Shown here one piece after another: positions 18,544 through 27,473 of a stretch of 64,000 bases of DNA (its first letter is position 1; each line of letters starts with the position of its first letter). The notes under the pieces were generated by a model that saw only the letters and a list, made by a program, of their open reading frames with translations, was not told the origin of the DNA and did no database searches. The stretch covers positions 496,001 to 560,000 of the forward strand of contig NZ_CTEN01000001.1 of the NCBI RefSeq assembly GCF_001375655.1, given 5' to 3'. This DNA is from Streptococcus varani (GTDB lineage: Bacteria > Bacillota > Bacilli > Lactobacillales > Streptococcaceae). The position numbers were made by a program, and so were the translations under genes.

Positions 18544-19224
18544 ATGAGATTATACTTAGTGCGGCATGGAGAGACTTACCTAAATAAATACAAACGCATG
18601 CAAGGTTGGGCAGATACTCCCTTAACGGATGCAGGTATCGAAATGGCTCGAGAGTGTGGGGAACATCTTAAGCAATACCCGATTACCCAAATGATTACAT
18701 CAGATATGGGAAGAACGATCCAAACAGGCAATGAGATCGCCAAGGTATTGGGTTTGAAATCAGATATCAAGCAAATACCAGCCTTTCGGGAGACTTTTTT
18801 TGGTTACTATGAAGGAGCTGATGCGGATCAGGCGTGGACGGATGTGGCGCAAAAAAATGGCTTTGCACTTGTGGGTGAGCTCTATCAAAGTGCCAAGATT
18901 TCTGATATTGAAAATTGTTTCCATAAGGCAGATCCAACTGGAGATGCTGAGGATTACTACACATTTATGTCTAGAGTGATAGCGGGACTAGAGCAGGTGG
19001 AAGCAACATATGATAAGGGTGATCACATTGTCATTGTTACCCATGGCAATACCATCCGCAATCTTGCTTGTTATGTCGATCCATCTGTCAATCCGACAGA
19101 GCAACTCGTCAATGCGGGAGTCAGCATCATCGAAATAGCTGATGGAACGCGCAACTTAATTTCGTATAATATTAAACCAAATGATACATGGAGGTTATCA
19201 GATGAAGTATCAACAACAGATTGA
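18544..19224 (+). CDS. Histidine phosphatase (phosphoglycerate mutase-like)
   Basis: This 226-aa protein belongs to the histidine phosphatase superfamily. The catalytic motif LVRHGETYLN lies at residues 4-13, and the second conserved His is in VTHGNTIRN. The start ATG at 18544 is chosen because the family N-terminus MRLYLVRHGE begins there; AAAGGAGGG lies 10-11 nt upstream. The gene overlaps the next EIIBC gene by 23 nt. In a sugar operon it is more likely a sugar-phosphate phosphatase than a glycolytic mutase. A paralogue lies at 42654. Confidence 0.85.
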   Translation: MRLYLVRHGETYLNKYKRMQGWADTPLTDAGIEMARECGEHLKQYPITQMITSDMGRTIQTGNEIAKVLGLKSDIKQIPAFRETFFGYYEGADADQAWTDVAQKNGFALVGELYQSAKISDIENCFHKADPTGDAEDYYTFMSRVIAGLEQVEATYDKGDHIVIVTHGNTIRNLACYVDPSVNPTEQLVNAGVSIIEIADGTRNLISYNIKPNDTWRLSDEVSTTD

Positions 19225-20590
19225 CGGCATTCTTGAAGCTGTCGGAGGAAAAGACAATGTCATCAGTGCTAGCCACTGTTTCACACGTTTACGCTTGCAA
19301 TTCAGAGACTATGATATCGTCGATGATGCCAAAGTTAGGGCAGTTAAGGGAGTTGTAGGACTCAATAAACAAGGAAAAGAATACCAGATTATCATCGGTA
19401 CAGAAGTTGGAAATCTCTATCCAGAGTTTATTGAAGCAGCGAACGTTCGTGCCCAAGAGCAGGTTCAAGTCAAAGAAGCAGAAGCTAAAGAAAAACTCTT
19501 TGATAAAATCATTGGTATTGTAGTCGGGACCTTCGTTCCTTTGATTGGTTTGATTGCAGCAGGTGGTACGATTAAGGGGGTACTTTCTCTTCTTGTGCAG
19601 CTGAAAATGATGTCCAATGAGTCGTCAACTTACCTCGTACTCTTTGCGGCAGCCAATGCGATTTTCTATTTCTTCCCAGTATTCATCGGCTTCACTGCAG
19701 GTAAAAAGTTTGGGGCAACGCCCTACTTATCAGCCCTTATTGGTGCAATTTTGATTTATCCAACCTTGATTGAAGCAGCAACTGCTGGAAATCCTGGTCA
19801 TTTGTTTGCGATTCCATTGACTTACCTCAACTATTCAAACACAGTATTGCCTGCAATCTTTGCAGCTTGGTTGGTATCTATTTTAGAAAAATTCTTCAAA
19901 AAGACCTTGCCTCATGTATTGCAGATGGTATTTGTACCATTCTTTGTCATCATTCTTGCAGTTCCGATTGTTCTTCTTGTAGTAGGCCCATTAGTAACAC
20001 TGCTCTCTAATGTTCTCTCAGCAGGTTTGGAGTGGATTTTCAACTTTAGCCCAATCTTGACGGGTATCATCTTTGGTGGTCTCTGGTCCGTTATCATCTT
20101 GTTTGGTTTGGCTTGGGTTGTTGTTCCAATTCTTATCAACTACACCATCCAATATGGTTATGACCCAATCTACGGAATGCTTGCACCAGCTGCTCTTGGT
20201 ATGGCAGGTGCGGTATTAGCGGTAGCTCTTCGCAGTAAAAATAGCGAGTTGAAAGCCCTAGGTTATTCAACTGGTCTAACAGCCATCCTTGGGGTAACAG
20301 AACCAGCGATGTACGGCATTGCCATTCCATCTAGAAAAACATTTGTAACGGCTTCAATTGGTACGGCGATAGCCGGTGGAGTTGTAGGAATGATGGGGGT
20401 GAAAATTTTTGCCCCGGGGTTATCAGGAATTTTTAATGTTTTTGCTTACTTCGGAGGCGATAATCTCAGTCAAAATGTCTTCTGGGGAATTTCTACATTG
20501 GTCATTGCCTTTGTGGCAGCCTTTGTACTCACTTACTTCTTCGGAGGTTGGAGTGATGAAGATTTCGAAAGCAAATTAGCTGGAGAATAG
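19202..20590 (+). CDS. PTS EIIBC, beta-glucoside type, second copy, without IIA domain
   Basis: This 462-aa permease is a homologue of the one at 11562. The EIIB domain has Cys26 in SHCFTRLRL. The EIIC part ends with GVTEPAMYGIAIPSRKTF and further membrane helices. No EIIA domain is present. The start at 19202 is supported by GGAGG 8 nt upstream; it overlaps the phosphatase gene by 23 nt. The downstream GH106-like gene and module 3 suggest that this permease feeds those enzymes. Divergence from the first EIIBC suggests a different sugar. Confidence 0.9.
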   Translation: MKYQQQIDGILEAVGGKDNVISASHCFTRLRLQFRDYDIVDDAKVRAVKGVVGLNKQGKEYQIIIGTEVGNLYPEFIEAANVRAQEQVQVKEAEAKEKLFDKIIGIVVGTFVPLIGLIAAGGTIKGVLSLLVQLKMMSNESSTYLVLFAAANAIFYFFPVFIGFTAGKKFGATPYLSALIGAILIYPTLIEAATAGNPGHLFAIPLTYLNYSNTVLPAIFAAWLVSILEKFFKKTLPHVLQMVFVPFFVIILAVPIVLLVVGPLVTLLSNVLSAGLEWIFNFSPILTGIIFGGLWSVIILFGLAWVVVPILINYTIQYGYDPIYGMLAPAALGMAGAVLAVALRSKNSELKALGYSTGLTAILGVTEPAMYGIAIPSRKTFVTASIGTAIAGGVVGMMGVKIFAPGLSGIFNVFAYFGGDNLSQNVFWGISTLVIAFVAAFVLTYFFGGWSDEDFESKLAGE

Positions 20591-20620
20591 TGATTTTCGA
20601 CAGAGTATGAAATAGATCAG

Positions 20621-20668
20621 AAAAGCTTATTCCAGTGACCTACCCGGTTTAGTGGGATAAGCTTTTTA
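20621..20668 (+). terminator. Long-stem terminator after EIIBC
   Basis: The 13-bp stem AAAAGCTTATTCC / GGGATAAGCTTTT (one mismatch, 20-nt loop) is followed by a short T/A tail. It may be only partly efficient. Confidence 0.6.
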
Positions 20669-20682
20669 AAATAGGAGTTACA

Positions 20683-23229
20683 ATGAAACATCAATCACAT
20701 ATTTTCCCCTTTCTATGGGTAAAAGGCGAGCCAATTGAACGAGTTCGACAAGAAATTGAACATGTCAAAGCATCAGGCATAGATGAGTTTGTGGTCGAAT
20801 CTCGGACCCATCCTCACTTTTTAGAAGACCAATGGTGGTCCGATTTTGAGGAAATGCTAAAAATTGCTCAGGAATTGGACATGAAGGTTTGGCTTTTGGA
20901 CGATGCCCATTTTCCAACAGGTTATGCAAATGGAGCCGTCAAAGAACATCCTAATCTCAAGAAAAACTATCTCTTTTACAGTGCGGTGGATCTCTACAGC
21001 GAAGGATATGAACTATCTGTTAATCTAAATCTGTTGCGCAAACCGAAACGCAAATGGTCCGATCGCAAGCGCTCAGAAGCCTACTATCAAGCCATTGAAC
21101 ACAATGTTATCGAGGCACTGGTTGCCTATCCTTTGGTAGAAGATAATATAATCTCAGAGAATTATCTGGATTTATCGGAATATATGGAACAGGATTTCCT
21201 TCATTTTACTTTTCCAAAGGGAGTGTGGCGACTTTTTGTGGTCTATCGGACGACAGAAAATGGCGGAGAGGAGCATTACATTGATATGCTTCAGAAGGAA
21301 TCAGTGAAATTACTGCTTGAGACCATTTATGAGCCACATTATGCACGGTTTAAAGATTATTTCGGGACAGTCTTCCGTGGTTTCTTTTCGGATGAGCCAG
21401 GTTTTGGCAATGCGACAGGTTTTGCTCGTGATGAAATCATTGGCCAGAAAGATATGGCCCTCCCATGGAGCCAAGATGTGGCTGAAAAACTAAAAAACAA
21501 TCTTGTTCACTTACCCCTCTTATGGAAAGAATCTGCTGAAAAGAATAACAGCAAAGCCATTCGCTTGCGCTATATGAACTTAGTCACTGATTTGTACAGT
21601 CAAAACTTTAGCCAACAGATAGGGAATTGGTGTCAAGAGCGAGGTGTTGACTACATTGGGCACATCATTGAAGACAATAATATGCATGCCCGTCTGGGGA
21701 CGGGTGCAGGTCACTATTTCAAGGCTATGGAAGGGCAATCAATGGCTGGGATTGATATCATATCCACCCAGATCACTATTGGTGGCGATGAGACCTTCCG
21801 AACCAATAATTCTCAAAATGATGGTATTTTTTACCAGTATTGCTTGCCAAAATTAGCGGATTCGTCTGCTCAACTAGACCCAACAAAGACCAACCAAGCC
21901 TTTTGTGAGCTTTACGGTGCCTATGGCTGGCAATTGACTAGCCGAAACATGAAGTGGATTATGGATAGCCTATTGGTTCGCGGTGTCACTAACTTTGTCC
22001 CTCACGCCTTTTCTATGGCTTCCTTCCCAGACTTGGATTCGCCTCCTCATTTTTATGCGAATGGCTTTAACCCACAATTTCCGCTTTTCAGCAAGTTGAT
22101 GGAATATATGGGTAAAAGCGCTGATTTATTTTCAGGAGCTAGGGTTGAAGCGAAGGTGGCCATACTATATCATGCTGAGTTGGAGTGGTTGGGGGATTAT
22201 ATGAAGATGCAAGTGCCATCCAAAATTCTCTCGCAATCTCAAATTGATTTTCTCTACTTGCCAACTAACTGGCTGGAAAAAATGACGATTACATCAGATG
22301 GTTTCTGTTTGAATAACCATCATTTTGAAAAAATCATCATTCCAAGAACGGAATTTCTACCGCAAAAAGTTTATGATGTTCTCCAACGGTTGCCACAAGG
22401 GTCTGTACTGTTTGTAGATGACTATCCTACAGCCTGTGTGGATGAAAACCAAGTGCTTCCAAGAAGTTTTACCTACTTTGAAAAAATAGGATTAGACGAT
22501 TTGCCAGACAAATTATCTAATTACCGATTGGTTCAGGTTTCGGAACAATCATCTGCTAAAATTGCAGCTCGCCATCAGATTCAGCAGGGAACAAACTACA
22601 TTCTTGTTCATAACGAATCCTTGAATGATAGTTATGAGATTCTTATCCCTTCATTCGGGAAAAAATACGTATACGATTACGATGTGATATCTTAAAAACT
22701 TCAAAAAGTGAGTGGTCAAGTAACGCTTGCACCCTATCAGATGAAAATCTTTATCCTGACAGATGAAGAAAAAATAGACCAAGGTCTAGAAAATACTAGT
22801 CTTAGTCGTCCAATCCCATTCTCCCAAGATTGGGAAATCAGCATGATAGATGTCAAAGGGAAACTTGTTCATAATAGAAAAACAAAAGCTTTACCAATCT
22901 TAGCCAGAGAGTTTCCAACCTTTAGCGGAACAATTACCTACCGTACAAACTTCCAATTGGAAAAGATTGGTGTCTGTTGTTTAACCATTGAAAGAGTCTT
23001 TGACGGAGCTGTTGTCTACCTGAATGGACAAAAAGTAGATACACTCATTGCTCCACCTTACCAACTTTTGTTGGAAAGTCAATTAAGAGTAGGTCAAAAC
23101 GAATTGGTGATAGAGGTTCCGACTACTGCAGACCGCCAACTAGCTGATGCTACCTTGCTCCTAAACCAATTCGAACCCATGGAGCCGATTGGGATGATAG
23201 GAGAAGTACCCCTTTTCCAGAAAGAATAA
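20683..23229 (+). pseudogene. Large GH106-like glycosidase split by an in-frame stop
   Basis: A protein of about 848 residues is broken by TAA at 22693-22695; the frame simply continues to 23229 after the stop. The first part (670 aa) holds the catalytic region, with VWLLDDAHFPTGYANGAV near residue 68, GFFSDEPGFG near 230 and GHIIEDNNMHARLGTGAGHY near 325. These resemble GH106 / alpha-L-rhamnosidase-related enzymes. The second part has a lectin-like beta-sandwich domain with YLNGQKV, as in GH2-type sugar-binding domains. Because the catalytic part precedes the stop, a truncated enzyme without its C-terminal domain could still be made. The substrate is unknown; removal of rhamnose from plant rhamnoglucosides is one guess. 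Family assignment is moderate, from motifs only. Confidence 0.7.
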
Positions 23230-23348
23230 AAAAATATGATTTTGACTGGTATCTTTTTATTCTATGCCATAAAAGAAGGTCCAGAATGTCTTAAAAATGA
23301 ATGAAAGACCATCTAAAAATCAGGTGAGATTATTAGTTCCGACTGGAT

Positions 23349-23354
23349 TATAAT
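23349..23354 (+). promoter_or_regulatory. Candidate -10 box before module 3
   Basis: TATAAT lies 30 bp upstream of the module 3 start; the -35 position shows no good match, so the promoter is tentative. Confidence 0.3.
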
Positions 23355-23383
23355 GAGAGTAAGAAAGACAAGGAGGACTTGAC

Positions 23384-24247
23384 ATGTCCAATGCAATCAA
23401 ACGAGGAGTAGCGGTCTATAGCTATTCAGGCGAATACGGAAAGACCATGAATTTGGAAGACTGTTTCAAGGACATCCATGATATGGGAGCAACTGGAATT
23501 GAGATTCTGGCCAATTCTCATATTGATAGTTACCCAGAATTGAGTGACGAATATGTAGAAAAATGGCAATATCTATGCGACAAATACCAAATTGAACCTG
23601 CCGAATATGGTCATTGGGTAGATACTCGACTCTACAAAGATCGGGATATCGATTTGGAAGAAGCGCGTGAGATGCTGATCAATGATTTTAAGATTGCCAA
23701 TAAATTAGGTTTTAAGATTTTACGGACAAAAATGGGGGTGATCAACGGAGAATTAGCTCCTGTTGAAAATTGGCGTGAGATTATCAAGTCAGTCTTGCCA
23801 GAAGCGGAAAAATACGATGTTATCATGTGTCCGGAGATTCATTTGACCACTGTTTTGGCAGATCAATTCGTGCAAGACTATGTTGATTTTATTGAGGAGA
23901 CAGGCACTAAGCATTTTGGTCTCAATATTGACCTCAGTGTCTTCCAAAATCGCCTTGATGTTCCAGGAGTCATTGTTTTCAATCCAGACAGCAAACATTC
24001 CTTACCAGAAGAAATCATCCCCCTCCTTCCATATGTAAAATGTATCCATGCAAAATTCAATAAAATGGATGATGATTTCAATGAGTTGACCATTCCATAC
24101 CCAGAAATTTTGACCATTCTCAAAGAACATGGCTGGGAAGGTTATCTCCTGAGTGAGTACGAAGGAGCCCACAAAGAAATAGAAGGGTATGTTTCCCAAG
24201 AACTCCGTAAACATCATATTATGATGAAGCGCATTTTGGGGCATTAA
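23384..24247 (+). CDS. TIM-barrel C-glycoside deglycosidase alpha-subunit-like protein (module 3, short form)
   Basis: This 287-aa protein is the third TIM-barrel member and is about 60 residues shorter than the module 2 protein because the segment after the third ligand region is reduced. The shared N-terminal VYSYSGEYGKTMNLEDC and the four ligand segments are kept: PEIHL, NIDLSVF, CIHAKF and LSEYEG. It is thus intact as a possible metal enzyme. CAAGGAGGACTTGAC precedes the ATG. Gene order here is alpha then beta, the reverse of modules 1 and 2, with 11 nt between them. It likely eliminates or isomerises a keto-sugar together with the next gene product; a plain sugar-phosphate isomerase role is the alternative. 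Confidence 0.82.
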   Translation: MSNAIKRGVAVYSYSGEYGKTMNLEDCFKDIHDMGATGIEILANSHIDSYPELSDEYVEKWQYLCDKYQIEPAEYGHWVDTRLYKDRDIDLEEAREMLINDFKIANKLGFKILRTKMGVINGELAPVENWREIIKSVLPEAEKYDVIMCPEIHLTTVLADQFVQDYVDFIEETGTKHFGLNIDLSVFQNRLDVPGVIVFNPDSKHSLPEEIIPLLPYVKCIHAKFNKMDDDFNELTIPYPEILTILKEHGWEGYLLSEYEGAHKEIEGYVSQELRKHHIMMKRILGH

Positions 24248-24258
24248 GGAGAGAGAAT

Positions 24259-24690
24259 ATGTTAGAATCACAAGTTATTCAATATCGAGGTTTTCATAAC
24301 ATCGTTGAAAATGGCCAAGTCGTAGGTTTTCAAGTTTGCGTTCGTTCGGATTACTACCGCGGTGTCTGGCTCAGCCAGCTTCGACCAGGAAAAGTGATCG
24401 TCGATGGTGTGACTTATCCAAAAGAACAAGTTATTTGGGAAATCAACGGCAAGGATTATAGCGTTGAGGAATTATCCAGAGCTTCCAAAGATTTTTGGCG
24501 CATCACAGATGTAGCAACCTTGAAAGTCTATCGAAAGGGTGGCTTGGCTCAAGGTTTCCATGATGTTTCCGTCCGTTTTGCGGCTTCTTGCTCGTATATG
24601 CCACCATTTTTGGATGTGTTCGATGAAGATGGGGATGAGACGAGCTTTAACGGTGGAACCTATACTAGGGAAAATATGATTATTGTTTAA
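24259..24690 (+). CDS. DUF6379 protein, C-glycoside deglycosidase beta-subunit-like (module 3)
   Basis: This 143-aa protein is the third beta-subunit-like member. It shares GFHNIVENGQVVGFQV at the N-terminus, SDYYRG at about residues 31-36 and CSYMPPF near the C-terminus. AAGGAGAGAG precedes the ATG. It forms a pair with the TIM-barrel gene 11 nt upstream. A small inverted repeat (GCAGG / CCTGC) lies just downstream, before the IS110 element, but it lacks a T run. Function is inferred from pairing and family. Confidence 0.8.
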   Translation: MLESQVIQYRGFHNIVENGQVVGFQVCVRSDYYRGVWLSQLRPGKVIVDGVTYPKEQVIWEINGKDYSVEELSRASKDFWRITDVATLKVYRKGGLAQGFHDVSVRFAASCSYMPPFLDVFDEDGDETSFNGGTYTRENMIIV

Positions 24691-24770
24691 GTTCCTATAA
24701 AAAACTCTAAGCAGGTTTCACCTGCTAACTCATGACAGAAAAAGATGTTCAGCTTATAATGAAGATGAAC

Positions 24771-25019
24771 AATACAAATCCGTGGTCTTTAATAGGGCTT
24801 TGCCTAGCCTGTACAGAAAACTGGATGAATAAGAGTCATGAGATAACTCGAATACGCCTGGAGCGTGAAAATAAAATTACAAGAAGCCTCTTATTCCATT
24901 GTTCAACATTAGAATAGGAGGCTTTTCGTATGGAAGTCATGATTGAAACCTGCTGCGGTATTGATGTCCACCAAAAATCCATTGTTTGTTGTATCCTAGA
25001 TGGTCCACTAGATACCAAC
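24771..25019 (+). repeat. Direct tandem repeat, copy 1 of IS left end (249 bp)
   Basis: This copy is identical to 25020-25268 except for one base: C at 24907 against G at 25156. It contains the non-coding left end and the first 30 codons of the transposase, which then run out of homology into the second copy. The start codon at 24930 therefore gives only a short chimeric frame ending at 25166. Confidence 0.95.
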
Positions 25020-25178
25020 AATACAAATCCGTGGTCTTTAATAGGGCTTTGCCTAGCCTGTACAGAAAACTGGATGAATAAGAGTCATGAGATAACTCGA
25101 ATACGCCTGGAGCGTGAAAATAAAATTACAAGAAGCCTCTTATTCCATTGTTCAAGATTAGAATAGGAGGCTTTTCGT
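25020..25178 (+). ncRNA. Candidate IS110 bridge RNA region
   Basis: In IS110-group elements such as IS621 a structured bridge RNA is encoded in the 5' non-coding end before the transposase. Here 159 bp precede the ATG. They can form several small stems (for example GAGT/ACTC and CGC/GCG) and a strong hairpin AAGCCTCTTATTC / GAATAGGAGGCTT at 25133-25173. A second copy is at 24771-24929. Target and donor guide loops could not be assigned with confidence by eye. Confidence 0.35.
25133..25173 (+). promoter_or_regulatory. Hairpin that sequesters the transposase ribosome site
   Basis: The 13-bp stem AAGCCTCTTATTC / GAATAGGAGGCTT (15-nt loop) contains AGGAGG in its 3' arm, 6-8 nt before the transposase ATG at 25179, and is followed by TTTTC. 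It can both terminate incoming transcripts and hide the ribosome site. The same structure occurs at 24884-24924 in the first copy. The only base that differs between the two copies lies in the loop. Confidence 0.7.
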
Positions 25179-26346
25179 ATGGAAGTCATGATTGAAACCT
25201 GCTGCGGTATTGATGTCCACCAAAAATCCATTGTTTGTTGTATCCTAGATGGTCCACTAGATACCAACAAACCTAAGAAAATTCAGAAGAAATTCGGGAC
25301 AACGACAGTCGCCCTTCAAAATGCTCTAGCCTGGCTAGAGGAAAACCGTGTGACCCATGTCTTCTTTGAGTCTACTGGCCAATATTGGCTCCCTCTTTTT
25401 AATATTTTCTCTGATTCCGATTTAGTCCTTGTTCTAGCTAATCCACAACACATCAAAAATGTTCCTGGTCGAAAAACGGATGTGAAAGATGCAGAGTGGA
25501 TCGCTCAACTGGGTCGGTGTGGTCTCATTTCGCTATCTTATATTCCCAGTCCCGAGGTCATGCAATTGCGTTTACTCACTCGTCGGCTACGTTCTTATAA
25601 ACAGCGTCAAACACAAGTCAAAAACGAAATTCATAATCTCTTACAGCGTGCCAACATTAAACTAACCAGCTATCTTTCTGATATCTTCTCCAAGACAGGC
25701 CAATCCCTTCTAACACTCTTTATTAACGGGGAAGTCATTGACTGTGATAGTGTATCAGCTTGCCTTCACAAGCATGTTAAAGCGAGTCCTGAGGAACTAG
25801 TTGAGGCCATGAATGGGAAGTTATCACTGGAAGATCGTTTTCTATTGAATCAGAGTTTGGAAGAATATCGGATGTATCAAGAACTTATGGATAAATTGAC
25901 CAGCGAAATACAGACTTACATCGCAAAGGAGTTTCCCTGAAGAAAATCGATTACTCCAAACCATTCCTGGTGTGAGTGAAGCCTGTGCAGCCACTGTTTT
26001 AGCTGAAATTGGACCAAACGTAGATAGTTTTGAAACAGATGGACACTTAGCTTCTTGGGCGGGACTTTGTCCTGGTTCCTATGAAAGTGCTGGGATTAAA
26101 AAATCCTCGCATATCACACAAGGAAATCGCTATATCAAACAGGCCTTGACCATGTCTGGACTCATTGCGGCACACTCCAAAGACCCAGCATTTTCATCCT
26201 TATACAATAGAATTTCCCAAAGAGGAAGCAAGATGAAAGCTGTCATTGCCTGTGCCCATAAAATTCTCAGAACCATATACAAACTACTCTTAACCCATCA
26301 ACCTTATCAAAAAGAAAAGGCGTTAGGACTGAGGCAACAGTTCTAA
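25179..26346 (+). pseudogene. IS110-family transposase, frameshifted
   Basis: The transposase would be about 389 aa. The N-terminal RuvC-like DEDD domain has Asp in CCGIDVHQKS, Glu in FFESTGQYW and the pair in TDVKDAEW. The C-terminal Transposase_20 domain has the serine motif GSYESAGIKKSS. The first frame stops at 25940 after AKEFP and the second resumes as EENRLLQTIPGVSEAC. Dropping one C from CCC at 25935-25937 joins them exactly, so a one-base insertion has split the gene and the element is probably not autonomous. The start at 25179 has AGGAGG inside a hairpin. The upstream ATG at 24930 in the duplicated left end makes only a short dead-end frame. Confidence 0.85.
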
Positions 26347-26351
26347 CACCA

Positions 26352-26634
26352 AAACCTAAAAAAATTCAATTACAGTATAGCATAGGAAGTGATTTTTTGC
26401 GCTTTTTTACTGTTTTTTTCAAATAAAAAGATTGAATATGGGTTGCGAACTGTATGAAAATATGAACGTTAGTGCCACAGCGGTCCCTCCCTATTTTCGC
26501 ACCATCTGTATGTTTATATGAATTGAACACGACCTAGGAGTTGTGCAAAAATGATGTAACAATTGGATTTCTGACGTATCGCATATTTTTGCTTTACTCC
26601 TTGCGTTCTTTGTATCTTATTGAAAGGAGATAGG
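26352..26634 (+). other. Gap after the IS element: repeat-like 5' element before the HAD gene
   Basis: No gene is seen. At 26462-26621 there is a stretch that starts with TGAACGTT and ends with GCGTTCTTTGTATCTTATT. These ends resemble those of the leader stretch in front of dnaK (TGAACGTT at 45353 and AACGTTCTTGGTATCTTAATT at 45434). The middle is unrelated in sequence. The HAD gene that follows has its own ribosome site directly after this element. Confidence 0.4.
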
Positions 26635-27441
26635 ATGAATTCTATCAAGATGGTTGCCACAGATTTGGATGGCACTCTTTTAAATAGTCAATTGGAACTG
26701 TCCAAAACCAACTGTACAGCCTTAGAAAATCTAAAGTCTCGAGGGATTCATGTTGTACTCTGCACAGGTCGCCCGTTCAAAGGAATGCAACACTTGATTG
26801 ACCAAATCGGTTTAGATGATCAGGACTACACAGTTAGCTACAACGGATCCTTGGTTCAATCATGTGATGGGAAGCAGATACTCCATCAGGCAGACCTGGC
26901 TCCCAAATCATTTGCGCGTATCAGTCACTTTTTCGCACAATTTGGCCTTGGGACCCACGCCATGACCATGGATAAGATGTACACTTATAATTACCAAGTG
27001 CATCCTCTAACCGTTCGCGAATCTTACTTAGGTAATCTTCCTTTGACGGTCTTAAATCCCAAAAGTTATGTTTCAGAGCCGATTATTAAGATAATGGCTG
27101 TTGGTCAAAAAGAAGACCTTGATAAAGCCATTCAGCTCTTTTCATCTGCTTTTGGAGATCTATTTTCGATCAATAAGAGTGAAGATTTTTATCTTGAAAT
27201 CATGCAAAAAGGGGACAACAAGGCCAAGGCCCTGAAGTTATTGCTGGATGAATTGCAACTTGGTCAAGAAAATCTTCTAGCTTTTGGGAATAATCTCAAT
27301 GATTTGGAGCTGCTTAAATTTGCTAGAATTGGTGTGGCCGTTGGCAATGCAGTTCCAGCCTTGAAAGAAGAATCAGACTATATTACTGAAAGCAATGACC
27401 AAGACGGGGTTGCTCGTTTCTTACAAAACTATTGTGCTTAA
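26635..27441 (+). CDS. HAD-superfamily Cof-type phosphatase
   Basis: This 268-aa HAD hydrolase of the Cof class has motif I ATDLDGTLLNS (residues 8-18), the CTGRP motif II region and motif IV FGNNLNDLELL near residue 222. The start at 26635 is chosen because AAGGAG lies 5 nt upstream; a TTG five codons earlier is less likely. The ROK kinase gene follows after 32 nt, so both are probably one unit. It likely acts on a sugar phosphate. It is only distantly similar to the HAD protein at 3140. Confidence 0.87.
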   Translation: MNSIKMVATDLDGTLLNSQLELSKTNCTALENLKSRGIHVVLCTGRPFKGMQHLIDQIGLDDQDYTVSYNGSLVQSCDGKQILHQADLAPKSFARISHFFAQFGLGTHAMTMDKMYTYNYQVHPLTVRESYLGNLPLTVLNPKSYVSEPIIKIMAVGQKEDLDKAIQLFSSAFGDLFSINKSEDFYLEIMQKGDNKAKALKLLLDELQLGQENLLAFGNNLNDLELLKFARIGVAVGNAVPALKEESDYITESNDQDGVARFLQNYCA

Positions 27442-27473
27442 CACGCATTATTCCATAAAATGAGAGGTATATC

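Larger units (their letters stand above)
25020..25268 (+). repeat. Direct tandem repeat, copy 2 of IS left end (249 bp)
   Basis: This is the copy that continues directly into the rest of the transposase gene. It ends with AAC at 25266-25268, matching the AAC that precedes each copy. Confidence 0.95.
24771..26351 (+). mobile_element. IS110-family insertion sequence with duplicated left end
   Basis: The element carries one DEDD-type IS110 transposase gene. A 249-bp tandem duplication covers the left end plus the first 30 codons (24771-25019 and 25020-25268). Without the extra copy the element is about 1,332 bp, normal for IS110. The boundaries are proposed from the duplication junction: AAC precedes both left ends (24768-24770 and 25017-25019). 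The right end is put at 26351, five bases after the transposase stop, because the following 17 bp match, at 16 positions, the transposase sequence just after the second junction. IS110 elements lack terminal inverted repeats and none is seen. The left non-coding part (159 bp) is the expected place of a bridge RNA. Confidence 0.72.

Noticed and set aside
18544-19224. Glycolytic phosphoglycerate mutase
   Set aside because: The protein is in a sugar-uptake operon and has the shorter phosphatase-type sequence; a broad phosphatase is more likely.
24732-24917. A 61-aa gene across the IS left boundary
   Set aside because: The frame fuses 13 target codons to non-coding IS sequence. Only the joined, IS-free version could be a gene.
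24930-25166. A separate 78-aa gene starting at the first transposase ATG
   Set aside because: It is the first 30 codons of the transposase running into the non-coding left end of the second repeat copy; a by-product of the duplication.
24768-25268. Plain replication slippage as origin of the 249-bp duplication
   Set aside because: Possible with AAC at the junctions, but it does not explain why the sequence at the right IS boundary matches the transposase sequence at the duplication junction over 17 bp. Kept only as an alternative.
26352-26426. Competence or bacteriocin pheromone encoded by the restored 37-codon frame
   Set aside because: No Gly-Gly leader or known pheromone pattern; the Phe-rich end is what T-rich DNA gives by chance.
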